The translations under genes were made by a program, and so were the position numbers. A stretch of DNA of 61,029 nucleotides from Gnetum montanum (Eukaryota > Streptophyta > Gnetopsida > Gnetales > Gnetaceae). Positions within the stretch are counted from its first letter, which is position 1, and each line of letters begins with the position of its first letter. Below the pieces are notes generated by a model. The model was not told the origin of the DNA. It was given only the letters and a program-made list of their open reading frames with translations, and searched no databases. The stretch lies in the NCBI GenBank assembly GCA_015680685.1, contig MNCI01004519.1:30329-91357 (forward strand), written 5' to 3'. This document shows positions 11,960 through 23,970 of this stretch, one piece after another.

Positions 11960-12829
11960 TAATGAGTGGTGAAGCAATTCCAGCACTCTACCATACAATT
12001 CATGAGTGCTAGTGCATGACCAAATTATAAATTGTGAATAGACAATGTTATCATGCTAGTAATTGATATTGAGTTTGTGATCATTGTCTTCCCACTTTGA
12101 GTTAGTGAAGTTTAAGTGTATGGTTTAACTCATAGCGAGGCGTTTGTTAAGTGATGTTGTTAGACTCATTTTACTCCTAAGCATGAACATAATGGAAATG
12201 AAGTGAAATGCTATGTTTAAGTAATGAAAAGAATGTAAATCTACTCTAGCCTACAACAATGAGCATCTGGTCCTAGTTTACCATACATGCCTTGGACTTA
12301 TGTAATTGTTACTAGGTTACCAAGAATTACACTACATGGTAAAGCAAGTAATAACACTACTGATATTACCAAATGATTACACTTAAGTGCTCAAAACCAA
12401 TCATACTCATTTTACTAAGTACTTTGAAAATGTAAAGATGTAACTAAGTAAACATGAAAATTAATCTAAGTAAAATAATAAACTAAGTGGATGATACAAT
12501 GATGAGAAGCAATCTAGATCTTTATTTCTAATCATGAACTATGCCCAAATACATTTCACTCAAATAAAGATTTTGCACAACTGCTAAACATCACATTGCG
12601 GGCATTCACTCTATCACTAACTACAAAAATAAACTACAAGAGTTCTACTAAGGGTGGAATGAAAAATATTTTGATCATGCATCCAAGTGTTAGTATTTAT
12701 AGGGCTACATGCATCTTGAGACATTGTATCAAAGATGACATCACATGGATTATGACATTGTATCTATGACATTGTTGCTATAATATCATAGATACGAGAT
12801 CGCAATAGATGAAAATTTGAATTTATCAT
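11960..12829 (-). mobile_element. E3 3' LTR (type B)
   Basis: This is the reverse complement of a type B LTR. The left end reads TAATGAGTGG (LTR end) and the right end reads TTTATCA (LTR start, TGATAAA). It matches 40360-41244 and the plus-strand LTR at 53378-54265. On its right lies the polypurine tract, which marks it as the 3' LTR. Confidence 0.9.
12694..12701 (-). promoter_or_regulatory. TATA box of E3 3' LTR
   Basis: TATTTATA on the plus strand (TATAAATA on the minus strand), about 130 bases from the LTR start. Confidence 0.5.
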
Positions 12830-12845
12830 ACCCCCATGACTAATT
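12830..12845 (-). promoter_or_regulatory. E3 polypurine tract
   Basis: The plus strand reads TACCCCCATGACTAAT; the minus strand therefore reads CATGGGGGTA immediately before the LTR start, as in E2. Confidence 0.65.
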
Positions 12846-12999
12846 GGAAGCTTGTCCTCAAGTTAAAACAAAATGAGGATAGAGTCCCTTACAAAATTGG
12901 AAGGTAGACTTGACTGTATATAACTGATTGACTATTTACATGACTTAGAATGCCACAGTGGTGTTTTTAGAAAATGACATAGTTACATGACCAAAAAAA

Positions 13000-15843
13000 A
13001 AAAACATAAAACAAAATTTGAAGTAGCTTGATGTTGATCATGTTCCAGGTGGTGGAGGCTCTTCCATTGGATTCTTTCCCTTTTCATTGGGCCTTTGAAA
13101 TTGAAATTTTTTTAAGAGTGCCTGAAGCTTATCTTCTTTTGTCCTTGGGTCATGTACCATACACACTTATTGTGTGATGTTGAATGGAATGAGTACATTC
13201 CATGGGCATGATAGTTATGAAAACATTTTATTTGCCTTCATGTACCAGGCTACACACTATCATCTCCCTTCTTCAAATGCTCTAGCTATCTTTTTGAGTT
13301 CTTGATAATTAGACATGCAATGTGCTAGGTTTGTTGGTACATATTTTTTCCTGTGGTAGTTTGTGTTGAAAACTTCTAGTTTAGAGTTTTCCACATGTAA
13401 CTTTTGTAATGCATCTTTTCTATCAGTAAACTCTTTCTTATACATAGCATAAATTGCCATTACTTGCTACTCTAACTCATTATGAGGATTTCCTATTGTT
13501 AACATGGCCAAGTTAGTATAGCAAAGGTTTGCTAATCCCATGTGTTCTATTAGGTCTTCTATCTATAGGTCTTTGTTTTTCACCTTAGCTTGGTGAACAT
13601 GGGCAAGATTATCCAAGATGGGTTACCAATCTAGATTTTGTGTAGAGAGGGAATTGATTTTGGCCTTTGCCATATGGATTTTTTTTCATTTATTTTTTTA
13701 TAAATGCCCACTTGGTCTTTGAAATTCTCTTTGAGTCATTCATGCTTCTTAGCCTCATTTTGCCACATGCTTATTTTGAGTGTTGACTTCTGGTGAATGG
13801 TGCAAGCTTCTTCCATTGATAAGTTCTGGTTCTCTTTAGTAAAGTGGCTCATGTCTTCATTCACTCTAACTAGCTATTCTTGGAGCTATTGGATGCTCTC
13901 TTCGAGAACATTCTTCTACTTTTTTATGTTTGTCAACTAAGCATTACTAGTAGCTAATTTTTTATTTTCTTCCTATAAGGTTGTGAGTGATTTAACATGT
14001 GCATACGTTTGGGCTTTTGCCACTAATGCATCCTACATTGCCTTCTTCTTCTCTTTTCACAACTACATATTGTGGGCAATCAATTACCTCACATGGTTAG
14101 TCTTGAATTGTTCTGGTTGGTCATGTGCTATGAACTATGTAGGGTCTTTCTTCTTAGCTCTTAAATTTACCAGTTCTACTTGTAATCGCTACACTTCATT
14201 CTCTATGTGTTCAACTTTAGTCTTTGTCATTACCAAATTTTTCTTTTTGGCTATTAGATTAGACTGGACTGCAGTGATATTGTTGAGAATATCCAAGAGA
14301 TTTTGCATGACTTGGCTTTTCTGCAGTAGTCTATCCAAAATGTCTTCATGCTATGTAGAAGTCATCAAGGTTTTGACAAGAATTTGAGCATCCTATGCTC
14401 CTGAGATATCAGCTAGTGGCATAATAGAGATATTAAAAGATTTCTTAATGTGGTCAGTAATGACCTCTATAGCTCTTGCTACATCTTGGTGTTGCATGAC
14501 CATAACTGTGGCATCTTCACTAGTTTCAAGCATGAATTAGAGTGATACAACATTATCCAAAATTTGCTATGCCCAATCATCTCTCCTCCTTTTTGGAGTG
14601 ACACTTGCCCTCTAGTTAGGTCTATAGATATGGTGGGCCTAATGGAGCTCTCCCATACTTTATATAGATTGGTCCCCTCCCTTGTTCCCTAACTTATTGT
14701 CTCTATAATTTCTTGCAAATGGCTCATGGATGGTTTGTAGTCTTGAAGTAGTGGTGGTGGTACTTCTTCTTCTTATTATTGCTATTGCTATTGTTGCTAA
14801 GCTTGTGGTTGGCTGCTAGGTCTTACTTGTTGCTATTGATTGGTAGTGGGAATGTTACCAATAAGAGTGGAACTTGTAGCTCCCTTGGTGCCTGTTGGCT
14901 TTTCCAATTGATCTTTCTTTGGTGGCATCAACTTGAACATTTCTACATAGGAAATATTTTGGTCCTTCTTTGGGACATCGTTGGTATATCCTAGGATTCT
15001 AGCTTGTTAGCACAGCTTCCTGATGAGACAAGAAAATGGAAGTGTCAGTTTCCTTGCCTTCTTATTTTCAAATTATCTTTGAATCTCAAGGAAGAATAGA
15101 TGGGCAATGTTGGCATTAAATTTTTCCATCAAAATTGTGCTTTCTCTAGTTGTGTATGTAGATATCTTCTTAAGCCTTTTGGTTGGAAACAAGTGATAGG
15201 TTCTAATCTTGAAGTATATTTTCTCTTCGACTGTAACCTCACTGTAGTCTTTGTCTTCTTTTCCATATGTCATTTATAATCACAGCTTCTTGGCATCGAT
15301 GTCTGATCTTGTGGAGATCTACATCACATTATCTTCTTCATTTTGAATATTATGAGCCTTTACAATTGCCTCCATGGAGTATGGCATAGAGACTCATTCG
15401 ATTTTGATTGTAGCATCTACTTGCTTATTTTGCCAGAATTGGTATGTTTCTCCTAGGTACCACTCACCACTATTGAACAAAGTTGACCATAAAGGAGATG
15501 CTTGGAGTTGCATATTTATAGTATTTGGAGAAAACTTCATGAAAGGACCAAAGTTAAACTCCACAATGACCATGGACATGATGGATTTTTCTTGAATTTC
15601 TTGGAGGCATCCAAGAGATAATGTAAGGTGTTACCCTTGTTTGAGTGCTAGTGGAAATTTAGCCTCTCCATGGGCTAAGTGCTTAGTGGTAGAAGTTTGT
15701 TAATGAATGCTATATGATTGGGCCTCTTGCTTGGCATGTTATTCTTGGGGAATTTGTTCTCATGCTTGGCCTCTCCTACAACCTCTTGGTCTCTTGCTCC
15801 CATGTTAGGAAGGTCCTTCAGCTATTGGTCACTTTGGGGCCAT
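13000..15843 (-). pseudogene. E3 extra ORF: putative plant transposon protein, broken
   Basis: This ORF opens at ATG 15843 (MAPK), directly after a splice-acceptor-like TTGTAG. Recognisable segments, in order: EFNFGPFMKFSP and GEWYLGETYQF (15560-15430), TYHLFPTKRLKKISTYTTRE and ILMEKFNANIAHLFFLEIQR (15230-15073), SMSHLQEI near 14730, and KEFTDRKDALQKLHVENSKL (13440-13370) ending ARAFEEGR at 13260. The same series in the same order is in E1 at 50850-53030. The N-terminal half, with a pattern like 'FY.. V+V ..I S.E.I..LY.LPN' and a later 'ILM.GK..N..HL.F..I' block, resembles the domain annotated as 'putative plant transposon protein' in angiosperm retroelements. That assignment is from memory of the family, not a search. 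The C-terminal half is Lys/Glu-rich and helical, possibly coiled coil. Function is unknown. Plus-strand ORFs at 13983 and 14779 are shadows. Confidence 0.65.
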
Positions 15844-16100
15844 CTACAATTAACAAGAGTTTGAAATCATTAAAGTGTTTAAATTAGTTCATAATAGTTC
15901 TTTATCTTCCTCATACCCTTGGTTAGATCAAGTCCTTATCTTATTATGATTGCAAAGTTATAAAAATTTCAAAAATAAAACCACTTAGGTATTATATTCC
16001 TAATTACTATGACCTTTCGAAGTTGTTATTTCTTTTCTTATGATGCCTCAAAATGCTTAGAATGGTCCATTAGAAGAATTTGTTAAGTTATTTGGCCTAA

Positions 16101-16101
16101 N
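16101..16101. other. Unknown base
   Basis: A single N in the E3 non-coding region. A second single N is at 29595 in E4. Confidence 0.95.
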
Positions 16102-16242
16102 AATGGATAGGAGATGGGTTGAGAATTTTGGATGTATGGACAAATTACTAGATGATATAGGAAGTATTTATTGGATCTTGATGATTTTGGAAGATACAAG
16201 ATTATGTGAAATTACTTGCCAAGTATGAAATACAAGGGCTAT

Positions 16243-16305
16243 ACAAGTGGATCCTCTTGAAATCAGGCTTTAGCCCCTAGTGCCCTTGTATAACCACACC
16301 TAGAA
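16243..16305 (-). other. Conserved non-coding motif, E3 copy (decayed)
   Basis: The minus strand reads GGTGTGGTTATACAAGGGCA and continues to GAGGATCCACTTG. It lines up with GTGTGGTTATACAAGGGTAC...GGAGGACCCACTTG at 49827-49881 in E1. The central part has decayed. Confidence 0.6.
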
Positions 16306-17505
16306 GTGTCCTTAGGTATTTAAAGAGTTGAATGTAAGACACACTTGTCTAGAAAAACACACATGTTAGTATCACCAGATTCGGAAAATAATACTATATT
16401 ATACAAAACCATAAAGTTATGATTAAATATATAATGAGGTGAGATGGACTATAGAAGGGATTATTGAAATTGAGACGTGAGGTATCTTACCATAGGCATA
16501 ATGAATTTTTGTGTGTAATTTGTGCTTAAAGTAGTCATTAGCTCTTCTTTCCAAGATTCAAACCAAGTCCAAGACACTTTTTAGTGACATTGCATTGTTT
16601 CTTTTCTAGGATTTACAACCATAAGATTACCACTATTTCAAGGAGTAGAGTTTATTCATTGCACTATTTTATTTTTGAGATTCTTGAGAAGCTGACTACC
16701 TTCAAGCATAGGTAACATGTCTTTCTAGTGAGACCCCCTAGAAATTTATTCTGTGCATGGATTTTATTTTAACTATGCTGACCTTACCAGAGGACTACTT
16801 TCAAGCATGGGTAATATGTTTTTCTAATGACATGGTAAGGCAACACTTATTGTACTCGTACTCCCCTTTTTCATTAGATCTACAAGGATATAATACATTC
16901 TTAGCAACACATCAGGACATACAAAAATGATCTAAGAGAATCCACAAGTTCCTTTGATGTCACACCCTTGTCATTCCTATTTGGTTTTTCATTTTGCTAT
17001 CTAGGCATAATGATCACAAGTTTATTTTTAGTTTTATTGTGAGAAGAATATCATTATGGCCATGGTAAGAACCTCTTATTATATGAATAGGTAGATGGAT
17101 ATTGTGGTCTCACTGTATAGATAATCAGTCCCTTATAATTTGATAATATAGAGAAATATTCGCCTTATTGGGACTACATCTTTCTTTATTCAATGTATTT
17201 TATTGGAAAATCAATATAAATATGTACAAGGAAAATGATGCAATTTAAAGAAAAAATTGGAAAAATAGAGAAAGAATTTGAAAATTATTAAAGAATAGAA
17301 AATGATTAAGAAATGAAAAAGTTTAAAAGAATGAAAAGATATTAAAGAATATGAAAAAATAGTAAGAAATTTGAAAAGTATAACAAAAAATTGTAAACCA
17401 AAAAAAATTGTAAAGCAAAAAGTTGACAAGAACTTATTAATTCCTAAATCAAGATCAGGTATCTCCCCCATGGCTGAACTTATAGGTGAGTGTTTGGAAA
17501 ATGGA

Positions 17506-18420
17506 TTATAGATCCCTTAGATCATACACTTTAGGTTTCTCATTTACCATTCTTAGTAATTTAGTCTTTTGGTTATTATCCCATGTAATCTTGATGGTAA
17601 TTGAATTCTGATCAATTGAGGATATATATCTTGTTGGACTAGATGGTCTTTCCATCTTAGAAGGTCCAACTATACTTTCATATTTATTCTTAAATTCAAA
17701 TTTGAAGTCTCCATTTCCATTATTCATTGGTGTATGATTGCGGTTTATAATATCCTTTTGTGAGTTCTCAATTTGGATCATTTTCTTAGGGTAGGAGTTA
17801 ATAAGTGAGTTAGATGGTTTCATGCATGTTTTGGATAGTTTTATGTTTTTAGTTTTTGGCCACTGGATGTCTTTTGGTTTAGTGGCCCTTGTTCCTTCTT
17901 GTACACACACTTCTTTCTCACATTTTTATTGTGTTGGTGTAAGGATTATGTTGACAATTTGAAGTTTCAGTCCACAGTTACATCCTTCTTTATCATCACT
18001 AATACATGGAATTCTTTGTGTATGTATGGCTCCTTGCATGCCTTCCTTGGAGATTTTCATAGATAAATCTCTTATTCCTAACTTAGCATTTATTGTGCTA
18101 AGCAATGCTCTTCCCATAATGATATGAAATTCCTTATTATCATTCTTCATGTTAATCATTAGAAAATCTATTGGATAAGACCATCCATTGATAGTGGTCA
18201 CCACATCTTCTATCTATCCCAAGGGAATGGTGATAGATTGATCTACTAGCTCTAACCTTATGTTGCACTTCTTTAAGGGCATTAGGTTTTGTGCCTTATA
18301 TGTTTCTTTAGATATCAAATTTATTCCAATTCTTATGTTTGGTAGAGCTTTGCATGGTGAATTTCTAGCAATTTGTAGATAAATTAGAGGAATTTTTTGC
18401 ATTAATTCTTTTCTTGGGAA
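17506..18420 (-). pseudogene. E3 aspartic protease and downstream linker, broken
   Basis: Minus-strand retropepsin-like protease. The start of the domain (IPLIYLQIARNSPCKALPN) is near 18395. The active-site triplet is lost: Asp-Ser-Gly became Asn-Ile-Arg (about 18330). The domain continues with MPLKKCNIRLELVDQSITIP (18290-18230), INGWSYPIDFLMINM, the block FHIIMGRALLSTINAKLGIR (18130-18070) and the ending RIPCISDDKEGCNC near 18000. A 134-codon stretch from 17910 to 17506 is the linker that in complete elements leads to reverse transcriptase; it ends with the segment KPKVYDLRDL and then the T-rich block, so pol is missing. A similar ending occurs in E6 near 55540-56090. Confidence 0.8.
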
Positions 18421-19210
18421 GTGGTCTTGCCTTAATTGAGTCTATGACTATTTTAGTTAGCATGGTAGTTGCAATATTTTAATCTACCATATTGCAAGGT
18501 GTTTTTAGGAGGATCCTTCATATAAGGAACATGATTCAATAAGGTCCTTACTCTACCAACTTTTTTGGACTTGTCATGAAGAAAGGATGTTCTCTTGATT
18601 TTTCTTTAGTATTGATGGTATGATCCTCTCTTTGTGTATTCATTGCCCTTGTAGCATTCTTTTGTTATGGTTAGATGGCAATTCTCTTTGCATTATGGAT
18701 GGTGGAATAGGTGGTAAATGGTTAGAAGGTGGACTCAACAAACTAGCTGCTATTTGATGTACATGTGGATTAGAATTCATCCTTGGAGTTGTAGGTCTAT
18801 AGTACTCAGGTGGATGGTACTGAGAAGTCTAAACTATTGCATTTCCTAGAGATATCAGATGTTGGACATAGTGTCCATAAGGATCTAGTTGTCAATATGG
18901 GTACTACTGTCTTGGTGGTGGCATTTCCCAAAATCATGGTTATTACCACTGTTGATGATATTACTCTTATGGTTTTGGGTAAGCTCCACTTGGATAGTAG
19001 GCTGGTTGAAAGATGTATCGGTAGTTACCTTGAGGGTAAGGTAACTATTTTTACATTTTCTTTTTGATGAACCTTAGATTAAGTGCATATGTTCTTATTT
19101 CTTGCAAATGTGTCATTGTAGGACAACACCACTTAGGATGTTCATAATGGTACATTGTACACCCTTCCTCATCTTTCAAGCTTGAATCACAACATTCTAC
19201 CACTGAAGCA
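18421..19210 (-). pseudogene. E3 Cys-rich motif and Pro/Gln/Tyr linker
   Basis: The minus strand carries a Cys/His-containing segment (YEHPKWCC, near 19140), then MPPPRQ*YPY (near 18915), the linker with PPEYYRPTTPRMNSNPHVHQ (near 18800) and a Pro-rich stretch to 18660. The order matches E2 at 5100-5610. The plus-strand ORF 18810-19067 is a shadow. The region would join Gag's RNA-binding part to the protease. Confidence 0.65.
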
Positions 19211-19728
19211 ACTTTTCCTTTTTATCTATAGTCTCTTTTTTTCTTTTTCTTCCCACCCTTACTAAAGGCTTGTTCAACTCTTTTTTTTTTTTTATGATTT
19301 TCAGAGTTGTAGCAAATTTCTCATCCATTGAATCCCACATATTTTCTACCTTGATGGCTATGTCATTAACCAACTTTTGGATTGATAGAGTCTTTTTCTA
19401 TATCACCTCCTTCAAGGTTTCTTCCTCTTTCTTATCACATACTCATACATCTCTTTTCTGAATAGATGGATCTCTATTATACTTCTCAGCTGATTCTTTC
19501 TTCTCAACTCATCTTCTTCCTTTGCCACTTGATCAATTAGCCTTTGAATTTTATGGGTGTTCATTTTAGATAATCTACCTTGGGCATAAACCCCAAGGGT
19601 TTCCTTTGTTTTATTTCTTAGCCCATCGACAATATGCCTAAGTTGCTCCCTTTGAGAAAATTTGTGGCCTAGGTATCGATGTAGAAGAGAGTAGCATTTG
19701 CCCATCATTGCATCAAGTGATTCATGGG
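19211..19728 (-). pseudogene. E3 gag, third part (C-terminal capsid region)
   Basis: The minus-strand frame 19708-19412 includes GHKFSQREQLRHIVDGLRNK, TKETLGVYAQGRLSKMNTHK and IQRLIDQVAKEEDELRRKNQ, matching E2 near 4600-4770 (GYAQ-GRLSKLRSHQV). The gene is cut at 19729 by E4; the preceding part is at 35464-35944. Beyond 19412 it continues degenerate into a Lys/Glu-rich helical segment. Confidence 0.8.
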
Positions 19729-21355
19729 TGAAACACCACCAAATCTAGACTACAACATTCCAACTACAAATTTGTCTAAGTGTTAGCATAAAGCTAGTCA
19801 TTGCAAATTTTTCTAAGTGTTAGGAGTATGCTCTCCATGGCCTCAGAGCATAGTCATCCTCTCGTGGAGAGTGTAGTCAACACAAAAAACAAATTTTTGC
19901 AATTTTGTCTAAGTGCTGGGACTATGCTCTCCAGTACCTCAGAGTGTAGTTAGCCTCTCATGGAGAGCATAGTCAACACAAAAAATCAATTTTTGCAATT
20001 TTTTCTAAGTGTTGGGACTATGCTCTCCACTGCCCTAGAGCATAGTTAGCCTCTTGTGGAGAGCATAGTTAACCAAAAGCTAGTTTTCACAAGTTTTGAC
20101 AAGTGCTGGGACTACATTCACCCCTAGTTGGGAGCATAGTTAGCCTCTAGTGGAGAGTGTAGTTAGCACATAGCCATTTTTTTCTTGCAAATTTTTCTAA
20201 GTGTGAGACTACGCTCTCCTCCAGTCTAGAGTGTAGTCAAGCATAGTCAACTAGAACAATCTCCAACAACCTCCACAAAGCAACACCAACACTTAGCTTA
20301 GATCCAACTCATCTTTGGCAAGCATAGTTAGCAAAATGCATCTTTTTGTATTCCTTTTTAACCCCAAGATTGTAACTACACTCGACCCCATACAAGATAA
20401 TGGATAGCATAGTCCTAGAGTGTAGGCTCCAAGTTTCATTTTTCAAGTATCCTACGGTCTCCTTGGCACACACATGTAGTTGGAAATGTAGTCATAGGTT
20501 CACAGTCTCACAGAGTTCAGTAGAGCATAACAAAGCACAATATCACTAGCCTAGTGAAGAGCATAGTTGGGTGAAAGCATAGTCCCAACCATTCCCTCCG
20601 CCACATGGTAGTCATCCCGCATCTTCTGCTAACCCTAAACTTATAAATAGTTGTATCCTCAACATTTTTAGGGTTGGCTATTTTTTCACATGAGCAAGTC
20701 TAAGGAGCACTAGGGAGAAGACCAAAGGCATATTGGCAAAGTTGTAAACCATCGCAAATTGTTGTAGTCCATTGGAACATCGCAACCAATGGTACACCAT
20801 GGCAGCCAACCTGGTAGATGTAAACACCTCAACAAAATACTAGTCTTCATAGCTAGACACCTCTAAGACTATGACTATGTTGTCAATTACACTTGTTGTA
20901 CACCATGTACCTTCTAATTTGTTTTGGTGTTAACTAATTTCAACCACATTTGGGGTGGTGTTCCATTTTTCTCTCTCTCTTTTGTTGCATTATTCACATT
21001 TTATTTACTTTTCTTGCTATCCTACTACATAGTCGTGCCTAAAACTATGCTCAAGAGATAGTCTCTACAACTTGGCATCCTCATTTTCACTAAAACTCTT
21101 AACTACGCTCAACACCACTAACACCATTAGAACCATTAACACCATTGACATTGCTTGAACACTTAGCATTATTTCACATCAACACTATGGCTAACCACAT
21201 TACATCCCCATTGCATCTAGTAAGCTCTTGTTTGATTAGCCAAATCGTTCAGGGCACCCTGTCTCTTCCTCCAGTAGGGCCTTGCATAGACTTGAGATTA
21301 GGCTGTGCACCCGTGGACCTCAATGTTCTAGCTGTCAACATTATCGATCATTATA
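19729..21355 (+). mobile_element. E4 5' LTR (type C)
   Basis: It begins TGAAACACCACCAAATCTAG and ends near CGATCATTATA (the 3' copy ends TCATTACA). It contains iterated stem-loop units in which GCTCTCC-type and GGAGAGCATAGT arms alternate (19820-20170, 20210-20240). A TATA box is at 20642-20649. It aligns over its length with 33784-35463. Confidence 0.9.
20642..20649 (+). promoter_or_regulatory. TATA box of E4 5' LTR
   Basis: TATAAATA about 910 bases into the long LTR. It is conserved at 34698-34705 in the 3' LTR. Confidence 0.6.
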
Positions 21356-21360
21356 GTTTT

Positions 21361-21378
21361 TGGCACTAGAAAGAGGGC
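21361..21378 (+). promoter_or_regulatory. E4 primer-binding site
   Basis: TGGCACTAGAAAGAGGGC follows the LTR end after a short T-run. TGG pairs with the CCA end of a tRNA, and the sequence is unlike the tRNA-Asp-type site of E1, E2 and E5. Which tRNA is used cannot be decided here. Confidence 0.6.
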
Positions 21379-22859
21379 TAAACCATTTTCTTTTTAAGAC
21401 ATTGTTGTGGTTGTCTCACATGCTTTTTGCATTATCATTGTTGGCTTTGGGTCAATGTAGATCATAACACCCCTGTGGACTTGCTGCGCATGTAGTAGTG
21501 GCTGGATCTTGGACCAATGTAGGTGTTGTCTACTAATTGATTGGTGTAGATTGGATCCCATAGTCAATTTCCTAAGAACCCTGCATAGCAACCCAAATCA
21601 CACATATCCACTATCTACCAAACTCCTGACACTTTTGGTTGGAGCATAGTTAGCTCCATCATAGAGAGTATAGTCAGCTTTCTCACATGGAGAGCATAGT
21701 CAGCTCTAGTGTAGAGAGTGTAGTCATCTTTCTAGCATGAAGAGCATAGTCAGCCTCCACCATAGAGAGCATAGTTAGTGTAGTCAATGGTGTTATCAAT
21801 GTTTCAAAATCACCAACCTTTGTAATTCCCTCTTGCAACTTAACCCACATCCATGAACCTAGAATAGTCTTCAATGTCAGTCCCAAGCACACTCACAATC
21901 TTGCCCATCAAACAAGAGACCAAGATTAACAACCTTGGGAATCTTGTAATGGTAGAGCCAAGGCAATTCCTTAGGCTGCATGGTCAAGTCCTAGAGCACA
22001 CCATGCTAAGCGACCAATAATACAACTTTTTATGTGCATAGATTCAAGTAGAGTTATTTGTAGACTACTTGGACCTGGAAGCAAAATGAAGCTATGAGCT
22101 TATCCATTGGAATGCATAGGAGTATATCTGCTTTTCACTTGATATTATCCCACTCACAGAGCCCTACTGTTGGATGTTAGCCTAGCTCATTTGAGTAGGT
22201 GAGTGTGAAGTAGGAATAGACTATGAAGAGCCCCAACAAGAAGAGGATGAGTTGGAAGCTCAGTCTGAGCATGAGGGCTCTTTCCACACCATCTTCCAAT
22301 GAGTGACCCCTGGTTTGGCTCTTTCATAGTCTTATTTACTAGTTCTCCTTGAGATGGTCATAGCACTAGCATCACCTTCTAGGTTAACACCTATGATAGC
22401 AATGCATCAAACAAAACATACACATTACAATGTAATAACTCCCTTTAGCTTGTTCTTCATGGCATCATTGCCACCCATTTAACCATAACTACCTATAGCA
22501 ATCATGTCATCTCAACCACACTTCCATGCAGGGCCTATCTCTAGGCCCCAAGTGACCTAGGCACTCTACATCTTGCTTATTTTGTCAGTGTCCCTAGTGT
22601 TGGCCCAACCCACATATACATAACCTACCCCGATTTTCATCCCTATAGCATGGCCCATGCATCAAGTGCATTTAGTGATTCCACAACTTGCAATTAGGCC
22701 ATGGATCACACAAACAATTCAAAAACAAGTTGCGCAACCAGCATAGCTAGCTGGAACATCTCACAGCTTAGACTAGGTGTTCTAGATGATCCAAAGCCTA
22801 ACAGAAGAGGTGAAGTGACTCAAATCCGCCTCCTCCAAAATTGTCAAAGTGGTGGAATT
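21379..22859 (+). other. E4 leader and gag start region, no clear gene
   Basis: Untranslated leader-like sequence. Copies of the GGAGAGCATAGTCAGC motif also found in the LTR occur at 21640-21780. Short ORFs in both strands have no support from other copies. Gag similarity starts only near 22860. Confidence 0.5.
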
Positions 22860-23970
22860 TTACCAAGATGATCCTATAAGTCCCATGGTCCTACCTATAA
22901 CTCTTTTGTCTAGGGTTCCACTTCCCTAGTTCACCAAGTACAATGGTGAGGGGGACCCCAACGCACATCTGGTCACATTTAGGCTGGAGTGTTTGCTATT
23001 GCAAGCCTGGCCACATGCCATCATACATGTGTTTACCATGTCACTCATTAGCAAAGTGTTAAACTAGTACTATGCATTATCTAGAAGCTTTATCTCCTCT
23101 TTGGAGGACCTTCTAAGCTAATTTGTAATGTGCTTCAAATACAACTTGAAGCTAGAAACAACTTTGGACCAATTGATGCAAATAAAATAGGGCCATCTAG
23201 AGCTTGTACAAAAATTTATTCAACACTAGAGTGCCTTGCTAAATGAAATATGAGAGTCGATGATCAAAACACACCTCTTGGCCATTTTTAAGAATGCAGT
23301 CAATGAATTCATAAAGTTAAAACTATATTACTTAGGCCCACAATCCCTAAGCTAAGCCTTTGCTCAAACCAAAAGCATGCAAGATGCAGTAGAAGCTAGT
23401 AAGGACTTGGCCTACATGGCCTACAAAAATCAGCATGCAAGGAGAAACAAGGATAAGGGAACGTAGAATGCAATGATGGCTACTGTGGCTAAAGAGGCCA
23501 AGGTAACCAACCAAGGGCTGACAACTAGGCCACCCAAAAACAAAGCTATCAACCTTGACACCAAGGCAACCAACCTACCTAAGTTTGGGGCCATGACATA
23601 AGTCAATCAAAGGCCTAACTTCAAGCGCAAGGATCACTCCAAGTACATATCGTTGCCACTGAAGCCCTCAAAGATGTTGGAATAACTATTAAAAGTTGGA
23701 TGCATCCAATATAAGCGAATGTCTAAGGATGCTTGTAAAAGGCATGATAGATACTGTGAGCTACTTAGAGACCTTGCTTAGGCAACACCAAATGAGCCCC
23801 CAATCCCAAAAAATTTTAGGCTAGATCAGTTCTGTCATTAACACCAGTTGTCTAGTCATAGCATAGACTTCTGCCTAGCATTGCAAGATGATTTGCAAAA
23901 GATGATTGATAAAGGCGAGATGGTCCTTGATGCTACAAATACAGTTAGGCTAGAACCAATTTGTGAGGAT
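22860..23970 (+). pseudogene. E4 gag, broken
   Basis: A Ty3/gypsy Gag of the Tat kind. The signature start FTKYNGEGDPNAHLVTFRLE (near 22937) corresponds to the family pattern F/Y-D/N-G-x-G-D-P-x-x-H-x-x-x-F. Downstream are a capsid-like segment with LN*YYALSRSFISSLEDLLS and, near 23150-23240, an L..L.Q...E...Q/E.F..R-type pattern. A Cys/His segment near 23828 (QFCH*HQLSSHSIDFCLALQ) fits the C-x-x-H...H-x-x-x-x-C nucleic-acid-binding motif of Tat Gag, followed by DDLQKMIDKGEMVLD. Stops are scattered through the frame, so no protein can be made. Confidence 0.8.

Larger units (their letters stand above)
15844..17505 (-). other. E3 non-coding region between protease and extra ORF
   Basis: Read on the minus strand: a T-rich block (17430-17220; A-rich on the plus strand), then two copies of a 35-45-base motif that includes AAGACATGTTACC-like sequence (16835-16795 and 16745-16697), then the conserved motif copy (16305-16243), then a splice-acceptor-like end before the ATG at 15843. 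One unknown base is at 16101. The hydrophobic ORF at 17211-17471 is an effect of the T-rich composition, not a gene. Confidence 0.6.

Noticed and set aside
13983-14994. Hydrophobic plus-strand ORFs (134 and 71 codons) that look like membrane proteins
   Set aside because: They are shadows of the Lys/Glu- and Gln-rich minus-strand transposon ORF of E3; the homologous ORF in E1 confirms the minus reading.
17211-17471. An 86-codon minus-strand ORF rich in Phe and Ile, like a membrane segment
   Set aside because: It follows from a T-rich block that recurs in E2, E5 and E6 without a shared frame.
19820-20240. CRISPR-like array suggested by regularly spaced repeats
   Set aside because: The units are imperfect, lie inside a plant LTR and alternate in orientation. 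They are stem-loop repeats, not a CRISPR array.
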